A DNA stretch of 64,000 bases from positions 43,867 through 107,866 of the forward strand of contig NW_013546962.1 of the NCBI RefSeq assembly GCF_000711695.1. Reading direction: 5' to 3'. This document shows positions 47,651-60,520 of this stretch, piece by piece. Under the pieces are notes generated by a model. The model had not been told where the DNA came from. It saw only the letters and a list, made by a program, of their open reading frames with translations, and made no database searches. Source of the stretch: Tilletiaria anomala UBC 951. Its lineage: Eukaryota; Basidiomycota; Exobasidiomycetes; Georgefischeriales; Tilletiariaceae. The number at the start of each line of letters is the position of its first letter. The stretch's first letter is position 1. A program made the translations under genes and the position numbers.

Positions 47651-50600
47651 CTACGATGTCGCAAGCTTGCTGTAGCTAGGTGGAGCCAACCTCGATCGCA
47701 CGATCTTGATGACATATAGCGGAAAGCTGCTGACAGCAATGATGAGAGCAACTTTCCACAGGAAGCGTGGGGACAGAACGAACTTGAGGTCTGCAACGCG
47801 AACTTGTTGAGCCCGCCGATATCATTGCAAACTTCAAGGCGGAACTTACCAAAAAATTCGGGCAGAAAGACGATGCTTACGCAATAGAGAAAGAGTGTGA
47901 CGATCTCCGAGATAACCATGTAGACATGCCTGCCAAATTGAGATTCTAGCGTTGGGTCCTTCTGAGCACAAGAGCTAGTACTCACCAAGTCGTGATCTCT
48001 AGCGCAATCATGATCAATTCGTTCACCACCAACGCTGTAAAGCTGATGCTGACGATGTTGAGAAACTCGTTCTCGAACAAGATCAGGCTCAACAGCATGA
48101 TCGCACCCCCTTGGTAGACAGAGATGATGAGCCACTCAGTAAAGGTCTTGGCCGAGAGACTCCGCCCTTTTGTCAGGTCCTGAATGTAGTATTTGTCATC
48201 AGCGGACATATGCTGTGCTGCACTGCGCTCAACACTCACTTTGTAAAGCTCCGGATACAGGAGAGCAAGATCCTCACTAACATCGCGGTCAAGGACGAGC
48301 GAGAACACCGGAGCCATGGTGTATATTGTGGCATACCCGACCATCAACCAGCCTTGGTACAGAGCAATGGGAGCAAAATAGAAAATGGCGGAAAAGACGG
48401 CTTGGATGATTGAGATGATCAGGCCACGGTGGATGACAAATTGAGCCAGCTTTGCTGAACGCTTGTAGCTGTTTCTTCCGTGCCATACGAGTAACTTTGT
48501 AACGTAGCTGAACTGGAGAATCGAGAAATCGGCTGCCAGAGACGCTTGCTTTCCCTCTTTCCCCACGATGCCAAGTCCAACGTCGGCGGCTTGAATCATG
48601 GAGACATCGTTGCCACCGTCTCCGATGCAGCAAACACGTTTCTTTGTATATTCGCGGATCAAGCGGGCGACATCCGCCTTTTGCGTCGGCGAGCATCTGC
48701 AGGCCACAACAGCGGTGAGCTGTGTTGCGAGCTCAATGAACTCGAGGCGGAAGTTGTCAAGCAAGAGCTGAAGCGACTCGCCATCGATGACGAGACAACA
48801 ATCGAGTTTTGAACGCAAGAAATCAACCGTGTCTCGTGCAGCCTCGAGTGATTTGAGCTTGGCAACCTGGTGGACGTATTGATTTCGCGCCACCAATTTA
48901 GAAGAGATCGCAATGCACGTGGCCGTCTCAATCTTGTCCCCCGTCAGCATCCAGACCTTGATGCCAGCGTTTCTCAGCAACTCTAATGTTGTCTTCACAC
49001 CATCCTGCAACTTGTCTTCGACGCCTGTAAGGCCAAGCAGCTCCAACTTAAGTTCCAGGTGTTGGGACACAACTTGTGCCATCGCCTCATTGCGATCTTC
49101 CATTCGTACGCGGGCAGCTTTGTACTGGCGTTCGAATGTGAGCCACGCATCTTCGGTTAATCGCTTACGAGCGATCACGAGCGTTCTCAGTCCTTCCCGT
49201 GCCATGTTACCGCACTCTTCGTCTAGCCAGTCATTTTCTGCAACAATCTTGGACATGACGACGTCCGCGCCCTTTTGGTAAAAGACGATCTCCTTTGTCG
49301 AATTATCGCGAATTACGATGCCCATGCGCTTGCTTTCGGAGGTAAATGGGAAAATCTCGAGGATGGAAAAAGACAAGGTCGTGTCGCTAGAGGAAGCACG
49401 CAGGCTGATGGAAGTCCGATCGCGCGCGATGAGCGTGAGGCCGATTGATTCGGTCCATCGAACAATGGCGACCTCGTCGGGACTCGAAGCTTGGTATGTC
49501 ACTGCTCCACTTTCGTCAAAGGCAGGGGTGACATTGTGGCAGAGCGCGAGTGCGAGCGCGACATCTTTCACCCTGGAGCTCATGTCGCGCCTCCCCCTTC
49601 CACCCAACACTGCGCCAGCAGCGAGGAAGGGATTCACCAGAGCTTTGCTGGGGCTCGTGGTTTCCCTGCTTGTATCTTCTTTGTGCGATTGAATATGCGC
49701 CAGACCGCTAGCCAATTGAGCAGCCACTTCGTCCATAGCGTCCCATCCGTAGCTCATCGTGCCCATATGCAGCTTCTTGAGCTCCATCTCGTTCTGGGTG
49801 AGGGTACCCGTCTTGTCGCTGAGCAGGTATTCAATTCTGCCGAGCTCCTCGGGCAACGTGCTCGTTCGGACTATGGTCCCTGGGATCTCTGGGTCGTTTT
49901 GTATTTGCTTTGCGTAGACTGTCTTGCCCATATCCAGATTGACGCGCAGCGAGATTGGGATGATAGAACTAAAGAGAATGAGAAAGCGGAACACGTACAC
50001 CCACCATTCTCCCCTGAATCCATTCAAAGCGACGAGGCCGGCGGAAAGGGCAAAGGTGAAGGCGCACAAGATCTTCGAGAGGCGGTTGATCTCCAGATCC
50101 AAAAGACCAGCTTTGGTCTCCGGGTGGCTCGTGTTCATGACTGCGCGTGTTTCGCGACCAGTGTAGATGATGAGGCCGACGGCACTACCTGCGGCGAGAA
50201 CTGTGTTGGCCCACAGCAAATTCTCTGCGGTCAGAGGCGACACTTGCGACTGTAGGCCCATTGCGATAGGGGTGGAAGTGCCATCTAGATGCTCGGATGC
50301 GGTAAGCCCTTTACGGCTTGGAGAGGCGCGGTTCCGAAGGTCTCCGACGGCGGGACCTCCTCGCTCTGGATCAAGGGGCGCTCCAGCCGAGCAAGTGTCG
50401 CTTGGGTCTGGGTGGAGCGTAAAGTTACCAAAGAAGGTGTGGATGTCTTTGATGGGCGGGCCGGCGTACACGCTCGCGCGTTCACCGAGTTGGACCAATT
50501 CGTCATTTGACATGTTCTGTGTGAGATCGACTGCGACTCGCAGCTTCCAGTCGGTCTCTCCATCGAGCTGGTCTGTTCGGATGAAGCATGTTCCGGCTTC

Positions 50601-51730
50601 TTCCCCATTTAGTTCACTGGCTCCAGCGTCAGCCCCATTGCCAATGCCATCACCAGTGTTCCGCACAACTGCACTTGGGCCGTGCTGCTGATCGAGCTCC
50701 TCTCCCAGCACAATCTTGAAACCTTCTTTTCCGAGCGGCTCATCTGATTGGTCTTCAGTTGGACTCGCGCTGTGATCTCCTCCGATGGCCTTGAGAAGGA
50801 TCACGTCTGCCGGAACGCGGTCGTTCTTTTGCAAGAATATCAGATCCCCGGCCTTGAGCTGGCTGCTTGGCACATTCAGGAACACTGCCTTGTCGCCTTC
50901 GCTTTCGGCATCGAGCTGCATACGACCTCGCCGACGCGATTTCTTGCTGAGTCGAGCAGCTTGCACAAGGGTGCGATAAGGTTGGCTGTTGCTTTCGTTG
51001 TCCCTTCTGTAACGCTCAAGGTCGTCCAGCGCTTCCTTGCCGATTGTGATAGCCAGAACAAAAGCAAGGGGCGCGACGTACGTCGCAATGAAGCCGATCT
51101 TCAAAGCAGGGATGAACTGCGATAACGCAACGAGAAGGAAGTAGAGATTGAAGAAGAATTTGAACTGCTCATAGAGCACGAAAGGCAGAAAGGTGAAGAC
51201 GTTATACTTTTGATTTCGCACCACGTTCTTCGGATATTTGGACCTTTGCCGATCTTATTGGTAGAACGTCACATTGGAATCAGCCTCATGTGAGATCACC
51301 AACCTTTCTCGGTCGAGCACTCACCCGAATCTCCGAGCGTCACCGTTCTCGGGGGCCCAGGCGCATCGTCGCTGCGACCACCCCACCACCACGATCTTTT
51401 GCGTTCGCGCTGCGATGGCTTTGCATTGATTTTTCGCAAAGCTATCTCACCGCGAGTTGGAGCATCAGGATACTCTGTAGGCGTGCGAGGTGTGGCGGCA
51501 AGCGCTCCAGACATTGGTACCGCGCTGACCAGTAGACCAGCATTCTCGTCATCATCATCCTCGACTTCGTCGTTGTATACATCGCGCGAGCTGGACGGGC
51601 GTTCAAATGGCGCATCTTCTTCGTCGTTCAAGGCTATCCGCCCTCGCAAGCCCCTGCCTTGGGTCAGAAAGCGACTGGCACCGCGTGGCCGTGTGCGGGA
51701 TTGCATCGCAGAACCGCTTGGATTGCTCAT
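47651..51730 (-). CDS. NEO1: P4-type ATPase, Neo1/ATP9 family phospholipid flippase
   Basis: Exons 51730-51325, 51253-47986, 47929-47850 and 47790-47651 give 1,297 residues. Neo1 flips aminophospholipids in Golgi and endosomal membranes and, unlike other P4-ATPases, needs no Cdc50 subunit. After about 130 acidic, Ser-rich residues come [14 protein letters not shown] and the first membrane pair. The actuator motif DGETDWKLR lies near residue 366, PISLRVNLD in M4, and the phosphorylation site [20 protein letters not shown] near 612. The hinge [35 protein letters not shown] is nearly identical to known Neo1. The last two short exons rebuild the final membrane spans, ending in [14 protein letters not shown]. 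It is 118 bp from the convergent CTU2 stop. Confidence 0.97.
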
Positions 51731-53488
51731 ATTGCTGCCCTACAAGCTTATCGTGGATAAAGTAGCTCTGCCTTGGCAAGGCGCTGGTCAAAGGCGGGGT
51801 GGCAGCGGTAGCAGCAGCCTTGCGCTAAGCTGTGGGGCAAGAGTGATGAGAGGTCGTCACAGATCCAATGGGTGGCTCGGTGGAGAAAAGCCTCGCCGGC
51901 AGGATAAAACAACCCTCGATACGCTGACCTCTGCAGTTGTGCACACCTGAACCCTGCATATGACCCGGCGACTCAACAATGAGGATTTTCACCACGGCCA
52001 TGAATCCATGACCCCAATCCATTTTGGAATTGGGGCACCAGAAAAGCGTTGTCATGGTGAGACGTGTGGTGCTGCTCGTTCTCCAAGCAGCGCGCATTTC
52101 CAAAGGGGGGGGGAAGGGTGGTTCCCAAAGGAGCTCGTCCTGTGATCCCACAAAGTAGGGTTCCTCCACCATATTTGACTAGAGCATGGCTGTGAGGATC
52201 TTTATGTGCCGAAACAAATCAGTGCGGTTTATTGTGGTATAATAGCTGCTGCGCACAGGTGTCGCAGTCCGCCAACCAAGTCGGACGAGTCTTTGGCCTC
52301 GTCGCGTGCGGCGTAAGCGCCACAGAAGGAGCACGCTTTTAAACTTAGGTCCATTGAGGAGCAGTCAGGACTTCGCTGAGGCAAGGGCTCAGTGTGTAGG
52401 ATAATATGAATGTGGCCATGCTTGAAAGACAGGCAATGACGTGCAATCGAAGGACAATATATATGTAGAGTCATTGGAGTCTGCAGCACAGAAAAGTGGC
52501 GTCGCGGGTGCCGATATCCGCAGGGTTACCTCCCTGCGACGGGCTGTTGCAGCCGCCATGAATGGGAACTATTGCAGCGGTGTCGGGTGCAATGCCTAAT
52601 GTATCACAGTCCGATTCTCGCTTCTCAATCGGATCTTCAGATACGAGGTCTGAATTGTTGAAAGGCTCAGGTGCTCATAAAGAGTCGAGCCGATTCTTGC
52701 GGAAGGCTGATTGACTTCAGGCGACGAGGCGCATGTGCGAAAAATTCGACCCTACCACAGCCGTATCTTGACCTATCTCCTTCCCAGAGTTCCTCTGTCG
52801 TCAGAACACCAAAAGCGTCCGACAATCAGTGGTCCTCCAAGATGACAGAGATTGTCCTGAAAACTCGCTCGAGGTCGTCCCGGATGAGTATCGTCATCCT
52901 GAGACTCCACGGGTGCCATCGTCTGGCTACGCCCAAGTATTTGGATTGAGTGTCTAGTCTTGCGCTGGGAAAAAACCTGCAGGCAGAGTGCGCAATGGAA
53001 AGAGCCTGGGCACAGGTGCAAATTTGGGCCATTGTATCTTCGTTGTTAGCACGTTTCGGTCTTGCCACGAGAACGAGCTTGAACAGATATTAGAGCATGC
53101 TAAAGAGGTTGGATCTTTCAATGCTTGAGTAGTGACTAGGTGTATCCACTCAAAAGAAATCGGCGCTAAAGTGAAACTACCAGCAGGCTGTGCACAAGGC
53201 ACCGCCAGGGTCTGACGACTGCATCGTGCATTCGGCTGGGCAATGCAAAGCTTTCCTCAGGGATATTCGAAGGAAACTATAGTTCACTGATCGCTTGTAT
53301 ACGCGTCGAAGCCGATTGTGAACTTATAGCATGGTTTTCGGCCCATGCACGCTTTGAATTGTATGGCCCATGCTTTGCCTGACCGTGAAGCATTGTACAA
53401 GACCCATGCACGGTCTTCCATAGCCAGTGGCAGCTGAAGGAGCCTGATAGGCCCTCGTTAAGCCAATGTGCAGAATGCGACATCGATG
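51731..53488. other. Intergenic upstream of NEO1
   Basis: About 1.8 kb between the NEO1 start and the EMC5 stop. ORFs are short and carry no recognisable motif. A homopolymeric G run lies at about 52107. No RNA gene recognised. Confidence 0.45.
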
Positions 53489-54105
53489 TCAGTGGCCAGG
53501 ATATTTCTTCTCTAGCAAGGTTGCTGCGTTATTGAAGAGGATTGGCCCCCGATGATCCAGCGAGGCGAAGGAGCTGCGCGCATCTACTTGATCAATTGTC
53601 CTGTAGTTAGGACGTAGTTCATGAAAGAAAAGATGCCGTCAGCCAGGGAATTTGCAATGGCGCATTACGGGGCGGTTATGTTGAACGTTGAATGCAGCGT
53701 GCTGACTTACCTTGTCCTCATCTCACTGCTCCATGCGATTCGCTTTAGTGGGGCGGCTGTTAAGCTGATTCCCACTAGAAGAAGTAAAAGCGAGAATAGC
53801 ATCTCGATTGTGATCTGTAAATATGCTGACGCGATGAGTCCGAAATACCTGAATGCAAGTGACAGCAAGTGCATGCTCACGTTTCCTGGGACTGAATCGT
53901 TAGGTAGCCCAAGCGACTTTCGTATTGAAAAATCTGAGCAGATGTGGAGTCGAATCGGTCGCTGCTCAGCTTTCAGCAATCAAGAATAGCCCGTTGATCC
54001 CCACTTACACTCATAGGTCGAATACGCCGCGTGAAGGAAGGTGATGACGCCGAGAGTCAGGATGACTCGGCCTGCAGGGCCGCCGTTCGTCTTTGATGGT
54101 GCCAT
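53489..54105 (-). CDS. EMC5: ER membrane protein complex subunit 5 (EMC5/MMGT)
   Basis: Four short exons: 54105-54009, 53933-53881, 53814-53711 and 53600-53489, giving 121 residues, the family's usual size. EMC5 is a core membrane subunit of the ER membrane complex that inserts tail-anchored and multi-pass proteins. The N-terminus carries VILTLGVITFLHAAYSTYE, the first TM with the family's HAAYSxYE motif. Exon 2 gives YFSIRKSLGLPNDSVPGN, the lumenal loop. Exon 3 gives ITIEMLFSLLLLLVGISLTAAPLKRI, the second TM, then WSSEMRTRTID across the last junction. The tail DARSSFASLDHRGPILF fits the cytosolic helix of the family. All introns are 66-110 nt with normal ends and consistent phase, so the model is firm although no exon exceeds 112 bases. 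Confidence 0.92.
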
Positions 54106-54527
54106 TGTCAACTGTGCGACTGGCTTCAAGTGTTACAAGAGCCAATGAGCCAGAGTACTGCAACTACTTGACGCTGAACAGGCACTTTGCAATATAGCAT
54201 AAGACGTCCAGGGGAGAAAGTGGAGAGGGTGCGATTGCTGTTCGACCTTTCCAGGCGGTAGAGAGGTGTTGAAATGGCACAGATGCCTTCCATTTAATTG
54301 CACCGTGCGCGTCTGGCTCCATGTTCGCGGCACACGCATGTCCAAAAGATGGGACTACTTGCTGCAAAAAGAATGTACATATCACTAGCAATGTGAATGT
54401 GCAAAATTGACTAAGCAGCGATTTTGACATAGCGTTGCCTCGGATAATGGAAAAGCCTTTACATGTTATGCTGGAAGAAACGCGACAAACCCTCCAGTGA
54501 TAAAAGAACAGAGAAAATATGCTTATG
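54106..54527. other. Short intergenic region EMC5-GT32
   Basis: 422 bp between the EMC5 start and the GT32 stop, both on the minus strand. It should hold the EMC5 promoter and the GT32 3' end; nothing else is seen. Confidence 0.45.
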
Positions 54528-56461
54528 TTAAGTGGGCACGTCGGCGCCATGCTTCCAGGAGCCGCGGTAGTGATGAATAACTTTAGCCCTTGGCTTCTTG
54601 GTAGCACCAGGGCTGCAGGAAAGGCAGCAGAGCAGCATGTTTTCTGTCAGCTTCGCATTCGCCACAGGCAATGGCCACCTTGGGAAGCTACATACTTGAA
54701 GTAATCGTAGGGGAGGACGATGACATCGCCAATCTGTATGGGTTGTTTCAGATCCAATAGATCATCGACACGAGTTCCGGCAATGGCGTTGAGGTAGGAA
54801 ATGACGGAATCCGTGAAGACGGCGGGGCCTGTCCATTCTTCGACAGAGAGAGGGTGCCAAGTTAGCCGCCAGGCCCCGCGCATCCACCGCCAGACCATGC
54901 GTGCGCTCGTCCATGGATGCCGTGCTCGTTGGTTCAACACGAGCTTCTGTGCGGCATCAGTTATAGAACCGACAGCTTTTGGGTCGGCTGTGACGCCTTG
55001 CGTTTCTGCAGTCGCCTCAGACGGATGGGATGGAGTGCGTCGCATTGTATCAGCGTATGCATCGCGGAGCAAGTCGAGCTTGTACGCCGTAAAAATGTCG
55101 TGTGAGTCTAGCATCCTGCGCAGGACGTCGGCCATAACAGGGTGGCCTGCGGCCGAGTGAAGTGTCCACTGAACAAACTGCACCTCGCGGTGACGATTCA
55201 TCTATAAAAGACAAGCGTTCAGACACAAGGACTTGCAGCTGTCATTCGCTCGTGTCACACTCACTGGTAAGATGCGAATAAATTCTGGTAAGCCGCGAAA
55301 CGAGACGCGTTTGTAAGACACTGGATCGCACTCGACACCGACAACGAGCCTGATGTTTTGATCTTTGGTGGCCCAACTTGTGCTCTTCGAAATCAGCGCT
55401 CCTTCCGCCCATGTCTCCTTTGCGGCCAGAGGCTCGGCATCCATATCGGACCACGTACCTCCTTCCACCAGTAGGAGAAGATACCGCAGAAAGTCTGCGC
55501 GCATTACACCGCGAGGCAGTGCATGCCAAGCTTGCAGCGTTTTGCTGAGGCCGGTCGAGCCTGTTGGGGCAGCGAATTGATCGGACATCCAAGTGTTTGC
55601 AGCACTGTCATTCAAGAATTGAACGGGATGGAATCCGAGAGATGTCCATTGCTCTGACCAGCCGGCTGGAGCAGGCACGCGGTCCGAAGAGAAGATGGTC
55701 GCGGGTACCAGTGATTTCGCATCTGATGCCAATGTCGACGAATTGCCTTGTCCTGGTGTGGTCAATATCGCCAGCAATGACTGCCTGCGTTGCTCTCCAT
55801 CTTGCAGCTGCGTGAGCAAGTCTGCTTTCCATCGATCTCGGCCCGTGAGGTCCTTGTCTGCGAACAGTTGAGTCTTTGCAAACGCTTCGAGCGTCCTGAA
55901 GTAAGTTGAGCTCGGAAGCATCACATACTCTGGCGGGCGAAAGATGGTCCACAGCCACGCCCAAACTAGAAGAAGGAACAGTAATAGTGCGCTACCTAAG
56001 AGGCAGGGCGTTTGAAGGGAAGAGGGTCGTCCCCATACCCGCTTCGAAGAGACGTAGCCGGAGCAGTGTCGCAAGAGGGTGACGGGTGATGACAGAAAAG
56101 CCAGCAGCGCAGCTGCAGGATGGCTTCGCAGACGATGGCATTGTCTTAGAGCGCCAGCCAATAGCGGTGCCTTCTTCGTCAAAGCAAGATCCGTAATCAT
56201 TTCTGGAAAAGCTGTTGATGGCTGTTGGCCGCCCTGCTCTCCAGTAAATATTGGCAGTAGAGGCTGCTCGTCCTCGGCATCTCGTGATTCCCTGCTTCGG
56301 TCGCCCCACAATGGCGCCCAGTGATCAAAAAGTTTACTCCCTTCCTGAATCAAGGCATCGCCTACGTTGCCTCTGCTGCTATTCGACTGGGAGGATCTTG
56401 TCTGTGCCCCCCAGCCGGATGTGCCTCGTATGGAACCAGAGTTGTGCGAATGCGACGGCAT
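54528..56461 (-). CDS. GT32-family glycosyltransferase (Och1/Hoc1-like), type II membrane protein
   Basis: Exons 56461-55265, 55201-54696 and 54612-54528 give 595 residues. GT32 enzymes transfer mannose or related sugars to glycans or lipids in the Golgi. A Ser-rich cytosolic region of about 150 residues precedes one TM (LLGSALLLFLLLVWAWLW, about 154-174). The catalytic part has ALPRGVMRADFLRYLLLLVEGGTWSDMDAEPL, with the DXD metal motif DMD at 339-341. It continues with VQFVQWTLHSAAGHPVM, WTGPAVFTDSVISYL, GDVIVLPYDYF and finally KVIHHYRGSWKHGA, the conserved end supplied by the third exon. The cytosolic stretch is long for this family, where about 10-30 residues is usual. The acceptor substrate cannot be told from the sequence. 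Confidence 0.92.
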
Positions 56462-57669
56462 GCTGCCGATCTTTCAAGCAGAAGACGAAAAGGTAGGCCA
56501 GAGGCACAGGCTCGTCCATGCTTTCGCATCAGGACATGCTTGTCGAACGCTACAAGAGCAAGTGCCCTCAGTGCCACCAACAAAGGACGTTGTGAGATTT
56601 TTGTACGATCGTATTAGAACATGCAAGTCTTGTCTGTCAACACATTGATCATCCTTTCGAAAGCTTCACACGAACTGAATGTGCGGTGTTCACAATTAGC
56701 CTACGTCATACTTGAAATATCGCAAGGATGTCATGTCGGCATGCCATATTCCCCGGAATATTGCATTGTCAAGGGAATACCCTTGCGATCCTGTTGAGTC
56801 TGTGTGCAAACGTCCTTTATTACAAGTACACAATCCATGTTACACACTTTCTTCTGGCTCATGACATACCCTCCTCACCTGTATGCTCTTGCCAGGACGA
56901 ATGGGGCAAGAACGTGCGAGGTGTGCAGGTCCGTCATTCTGTTCTTTTCGTACTATGTGATACATCATTGCATCACCGATGATCCTGTCACGAAAGGCGC
57001 TTTTCTTAAATTATGTCTTCTCCCCTTCGAAGCCAGGCCGATACCTGCTGTTGCAACCGTATTCCCAGTCTTTATGCTCTTTATGACATTCCCTGCCTCC
57101 GAAACCAAAGGCTTGTTGCAAGCGTCATTTTTGATTTTCTGCTACCGGTCAAGCAGCTTATAAAGATCGAGGTACGCGAGGTCCGTCAAGACCACAACCT
57201 TACGACCTGATGGAGCGGGTACAGCAACAGGTCGAATTGTTGAATGAAGTTAAAAAGGTACTGCCGGTACTGATTCGCATAGGTCTGGCCATCCATGCGC
57301 ACCAAATGCTGGCCACTATTCGTTTCATCAAGAAGCATTTCCTAACAGATGGACAAGTTTTCTGCAAGCCATTGACGAGGAAGCAGGCGGGAACAGTATG
57401 TCCATCAAGGTCAAGGGGGTGGGGGCATCGCCCATCGGACAGCGACAGGAGTCAGGGATAATGGATTTTATTACGGTGGTGCCGTATTTCAGTGGCCCGA
57501 TCGAAGCAAGTCAGCTAGGGATGACACGTTGCATCTACACAAGGAACACGACGCAAGATGATGGAATAGTGAGGCTGCTAGCGTGCGCTCAAATACGCCT
57601 GTGATCCGACTGGGTGACTGTTGTCGCCCGGCAGATGTGCAGAAGTTTCCATAGAGGCCTACAGGACAG
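56462..57669. other. Intergenic upstream of GT32
   Basis: 1.2 kb without a recognisable gene; AT-richer than the flanks. It should contain the GT32 promoter and the GUF1 3' end. Confidence 0.45.
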
Positions 57670-60081
57670 CTAGCGCCTGTCCAGGACCTGCGCAAAAGCC
57701 TCTTGTGGGATGTGAACATTGCCAAAGGCCCGGGCGGCTGTTTTCTTCTTCCCTTTCTTTTGCTTAGCCAAGAGCTTCATCTTGCGCGTCACGTCACCGC
57801 CATAGAGATATCCAGTCACTGTGGAGTATCAAAATCAGAAAGGGTGAGTCTTGTATTCGGCGCAGGTATCTGGTCCTCGACGAGTACTAACCATCCTTGC
57901 GATAAGCCTTGATCGTTTCTCTTGCAATGACTTTGCCGTTCGCCATTGCCTGAATCGCAACCTCGTGCAATTGGCGAGGGATGGCCTCTTTTAACTTGCC
58001 AGCCCACGCTTTCCCAACCTGCTGCGCTTTGCTGCGGTGGCAGATAGTGCTGAGTGGATCCACAGGTGTACCAGAGACCAGAAAAGAGACTCTGACCAGG
58101 TCGCTCGGTTCGTACCCGTCATGCTCGTACTCGAATGTTGCAAAACCGGAGGACCGCGACTTGAGTTTGTCGTAGAAATCGGTCACAATCTCGCTCAGAG
58201 GTAAGCGATAGACGAGCTCGACGGAAATCTGATCACCACCTCCAGCATAGGAACTTGCCTCGACACCGACCTGTTCAAAGTCGTACTCGAGCTGCACGCC
58301 GCGATGCTCTGCACACAGTGCCATCATGTCGCCGACGCAATCTTGAGGGCATCGCAGGCGACCTTTAACCAGCGGCTCTTCGACTGCCTCGATGATCGTC
58401 TTTCGCTCGTGCTCCTCTGGAAATTCAAGGGGGTTGGAGCAGAACTTGTAGACACCGCCTCCATCCTCACTCAGCTGATTCTGCCGCAGAACGTCTTGCG
58501 GTGCACGGTCAGGTGCATACCGCACACGGTACGTGACAGTTGGCGCTGTGACGAGGACTTCATGCTTGAACTCGTCTTGCAGGCGCTGACGGAACACATC
58601 CAAATGCAGGGTACCGAGAAACCCTATCCGACACCCCTGGCCCAAGGCTGCGCTGCTCTCGCGCGTCACCGTCACGCTGCGATCGTTCAGCGCGAGCTTC
58701 TGAATGCTCTCTTCTAGCTTTCCAAACTCTGTGGAATCACTAGGATAGAGACCTGCATAGACCATGGGAGTCAGTGCTTTAAGGGAAGCGTCATGCAGTG
58801 CGGCCGACATTTCTTCATCCTGTGGGCGACTGCGCTTGGGTTCCCCCGGGTGTTGGAAGATGTCTCCAATCTTGGCATCACTGATGTTTCGCATGTTGCA
58901 AATAAGCCATCCGACCTGACCGCTTCTGAGTGAGGGAGTCTCTGTTGGTCCGGGGTGGTTGATGCCAAGAGACAAGACTTCGTACAGTTTCCCCGTCATT
59001 TTGGACGCGATCCGCTCACCCTTTAAGAGAGTGCCTTCACGCACAGCTACGAGCGCGACGACTCCTTTAAACTGGTCATACCACGAGTCGAATACCAAGG
59101 CTTGGAGGTGTTGCGAGGAGCGTACCGTCGGCAGGGTTGGTCGGGACTGTGCACTGGCGACAAGTGCTTCGAGGACCTGCTCGACGCCTTGCCCCGTCTT
59201 TGCGCTTATAAGTATCGGCTCGATACCGCTGTCCTCTGATGTTCCGGGACGTTGTACTTCCAGACCAAGCATGGAACGCATCTGCGCGATGCATTTATCA
59301 ATGTCTGAGTTTGGCAAATCGATCTTGTTGATTACCGGAATGATGGATAACTTCGGCTTCTGTGCAGACGCAACCCGGAAGACCGAAATTGTCTGTGCTT
59401 GTACGCCTTGCGTCGCATCCACGAGCAACAGCGCAGATTGGCAAGCTGAAAGTGAGCGGGAGACTTCGTAGGAGAACTGCAACGAAGCAGAGAATTAGAA
59501 TGAGAGCGAGGCGAGGAAGCATTCACAGCGAAGCTCACGTCAACATGACCTGGTGTATCGATCAAGTTGAGAAGCCACTTGTTACCCTTCTCCTTTCCAG
59601 ATTGCGCTTCGTAGATCATGCTAACAGCCTGACTTTTCACTGTGATTCCGCGTTGTCTTTCTACTTGCAAAGTATCCAGGACTTGTCTATTGACACCTTT
59701 GGGGTCTGCAGCGTTGACCTTTGGAATCGTTCCAGTGAGCTCAAGAAGGCGATCCGCAAGCGTGCTTTTTCCGTGATCGATATGAGCGAGAATGCACGTC
59801 GTCAAAGTAGGTAGCTGCGAGTAGCCGATTGACTGACCTGTTGTGCTTTTCGGATTGGTCTGAGCAGGCACTGAAACTGTGAAGGCTCGCCGATCCGCAT
59901 GCTTTGAGATGCTAGGCCAAGTGCCTACGGGACCTCGATTGCGAGAAATGACCTCCCAGTGCAATAGCGTCCGCGGACGCTTAGGGACTTTCATAAAGAG
60001 AGTCAATGATAACGCAGTTTCGCATCTCCAACACGCCCGCTGTTGGCAAACTGCCGACCTGAGCAATTTCCGAGTGCTCAT
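57670..60081 (-). CDS. GUF1: Mitochondrial translation factor GUF1 (EF4/LepA)
   Basis: Exons 60081-59539, 59476-57892 and 57818-57670 give 758 residues. GUF1 is the mitochondrial LepA GTPase that supports accurate translation on the inner membrane under stress. The first 60 residues are basic and Ser/Arg-rich, a presequence. [19 protein letters not shown] (from about residue 99), [35 protein letters not shown] and [11 protein letters not shown] are the G motifs, with His in the P-loop as in all LepA. The LepA C-terminal domain appears as [27 protein letters not shown] and ends with [10 protein letters not shown]. Donors are GTGAGC and GTTAGT. The protein is longer than yeast Guf1 (645 residues, from memory) because of the presequence and internal insertions. 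Confidence 0.97.
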
Positions 60082-60155
60082 GGTGACTGCCTGCCCATCC
60101 GACCGATCGAAAAAGGAAACATCAATGCGGCGAATCGGGACTCCTACAAGGGGTC

Positions 60156-60520
60156 ATGTCCGCACCTTTCCATTCACCAAGTCGCATTGTGCAGCGAACC
60201 TTGAACCGTAGACGGCGCTTTGACCGCCTACAAAAATCGAAGACAATGCTTGTCCTTGAGGGCATGAAGTCATGCTTCACTCGTAAGTCTTTCTTATGTC
60301 GAAGCCCTACGAGTTGTAGCGGACGGCGAGTCGGCAACATTGCTTTTTCCCAGAGTGGCTGGCGATTACGAAGTGCAGTATCGGTGCAATGCACAATAAC
60401 CTTTGGCTCTTGCCCAGTGCAGCAGATCCAAATGATGTTCAATTGCCGAGTACAGACTCTCCCTTCTCTTCAAGAAGACCGCGATTCGTGGATCTCCACG
60501 ATCAGCCCATCTCCAATTAA
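60156..60520 (+). CDS. Possible small two-exon protein divergent from GUF1
   Basis: Exons 60156-60282 and 60354-60520 would give 97 residues across a 71-nt GTAAGT...CAG intron in phase, the usual intron size here. The N-terminus is basic (RIVQRTLNRRRRFDRLQKSK), suggesting a mitochondrial or nuclear protein; the rest includes NNLWLLPSAADPNDV and ends HDQPISN. I recognise no family. Its ATG lies only 75 bp from the GUF1 start on the other strand, so the two would share a promoter or overlap in their leaders. An out-of-frame ATG lies upstream at 60125. Chance splice signals could produce such a model, hence low confidence. Confidence 0.3.
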
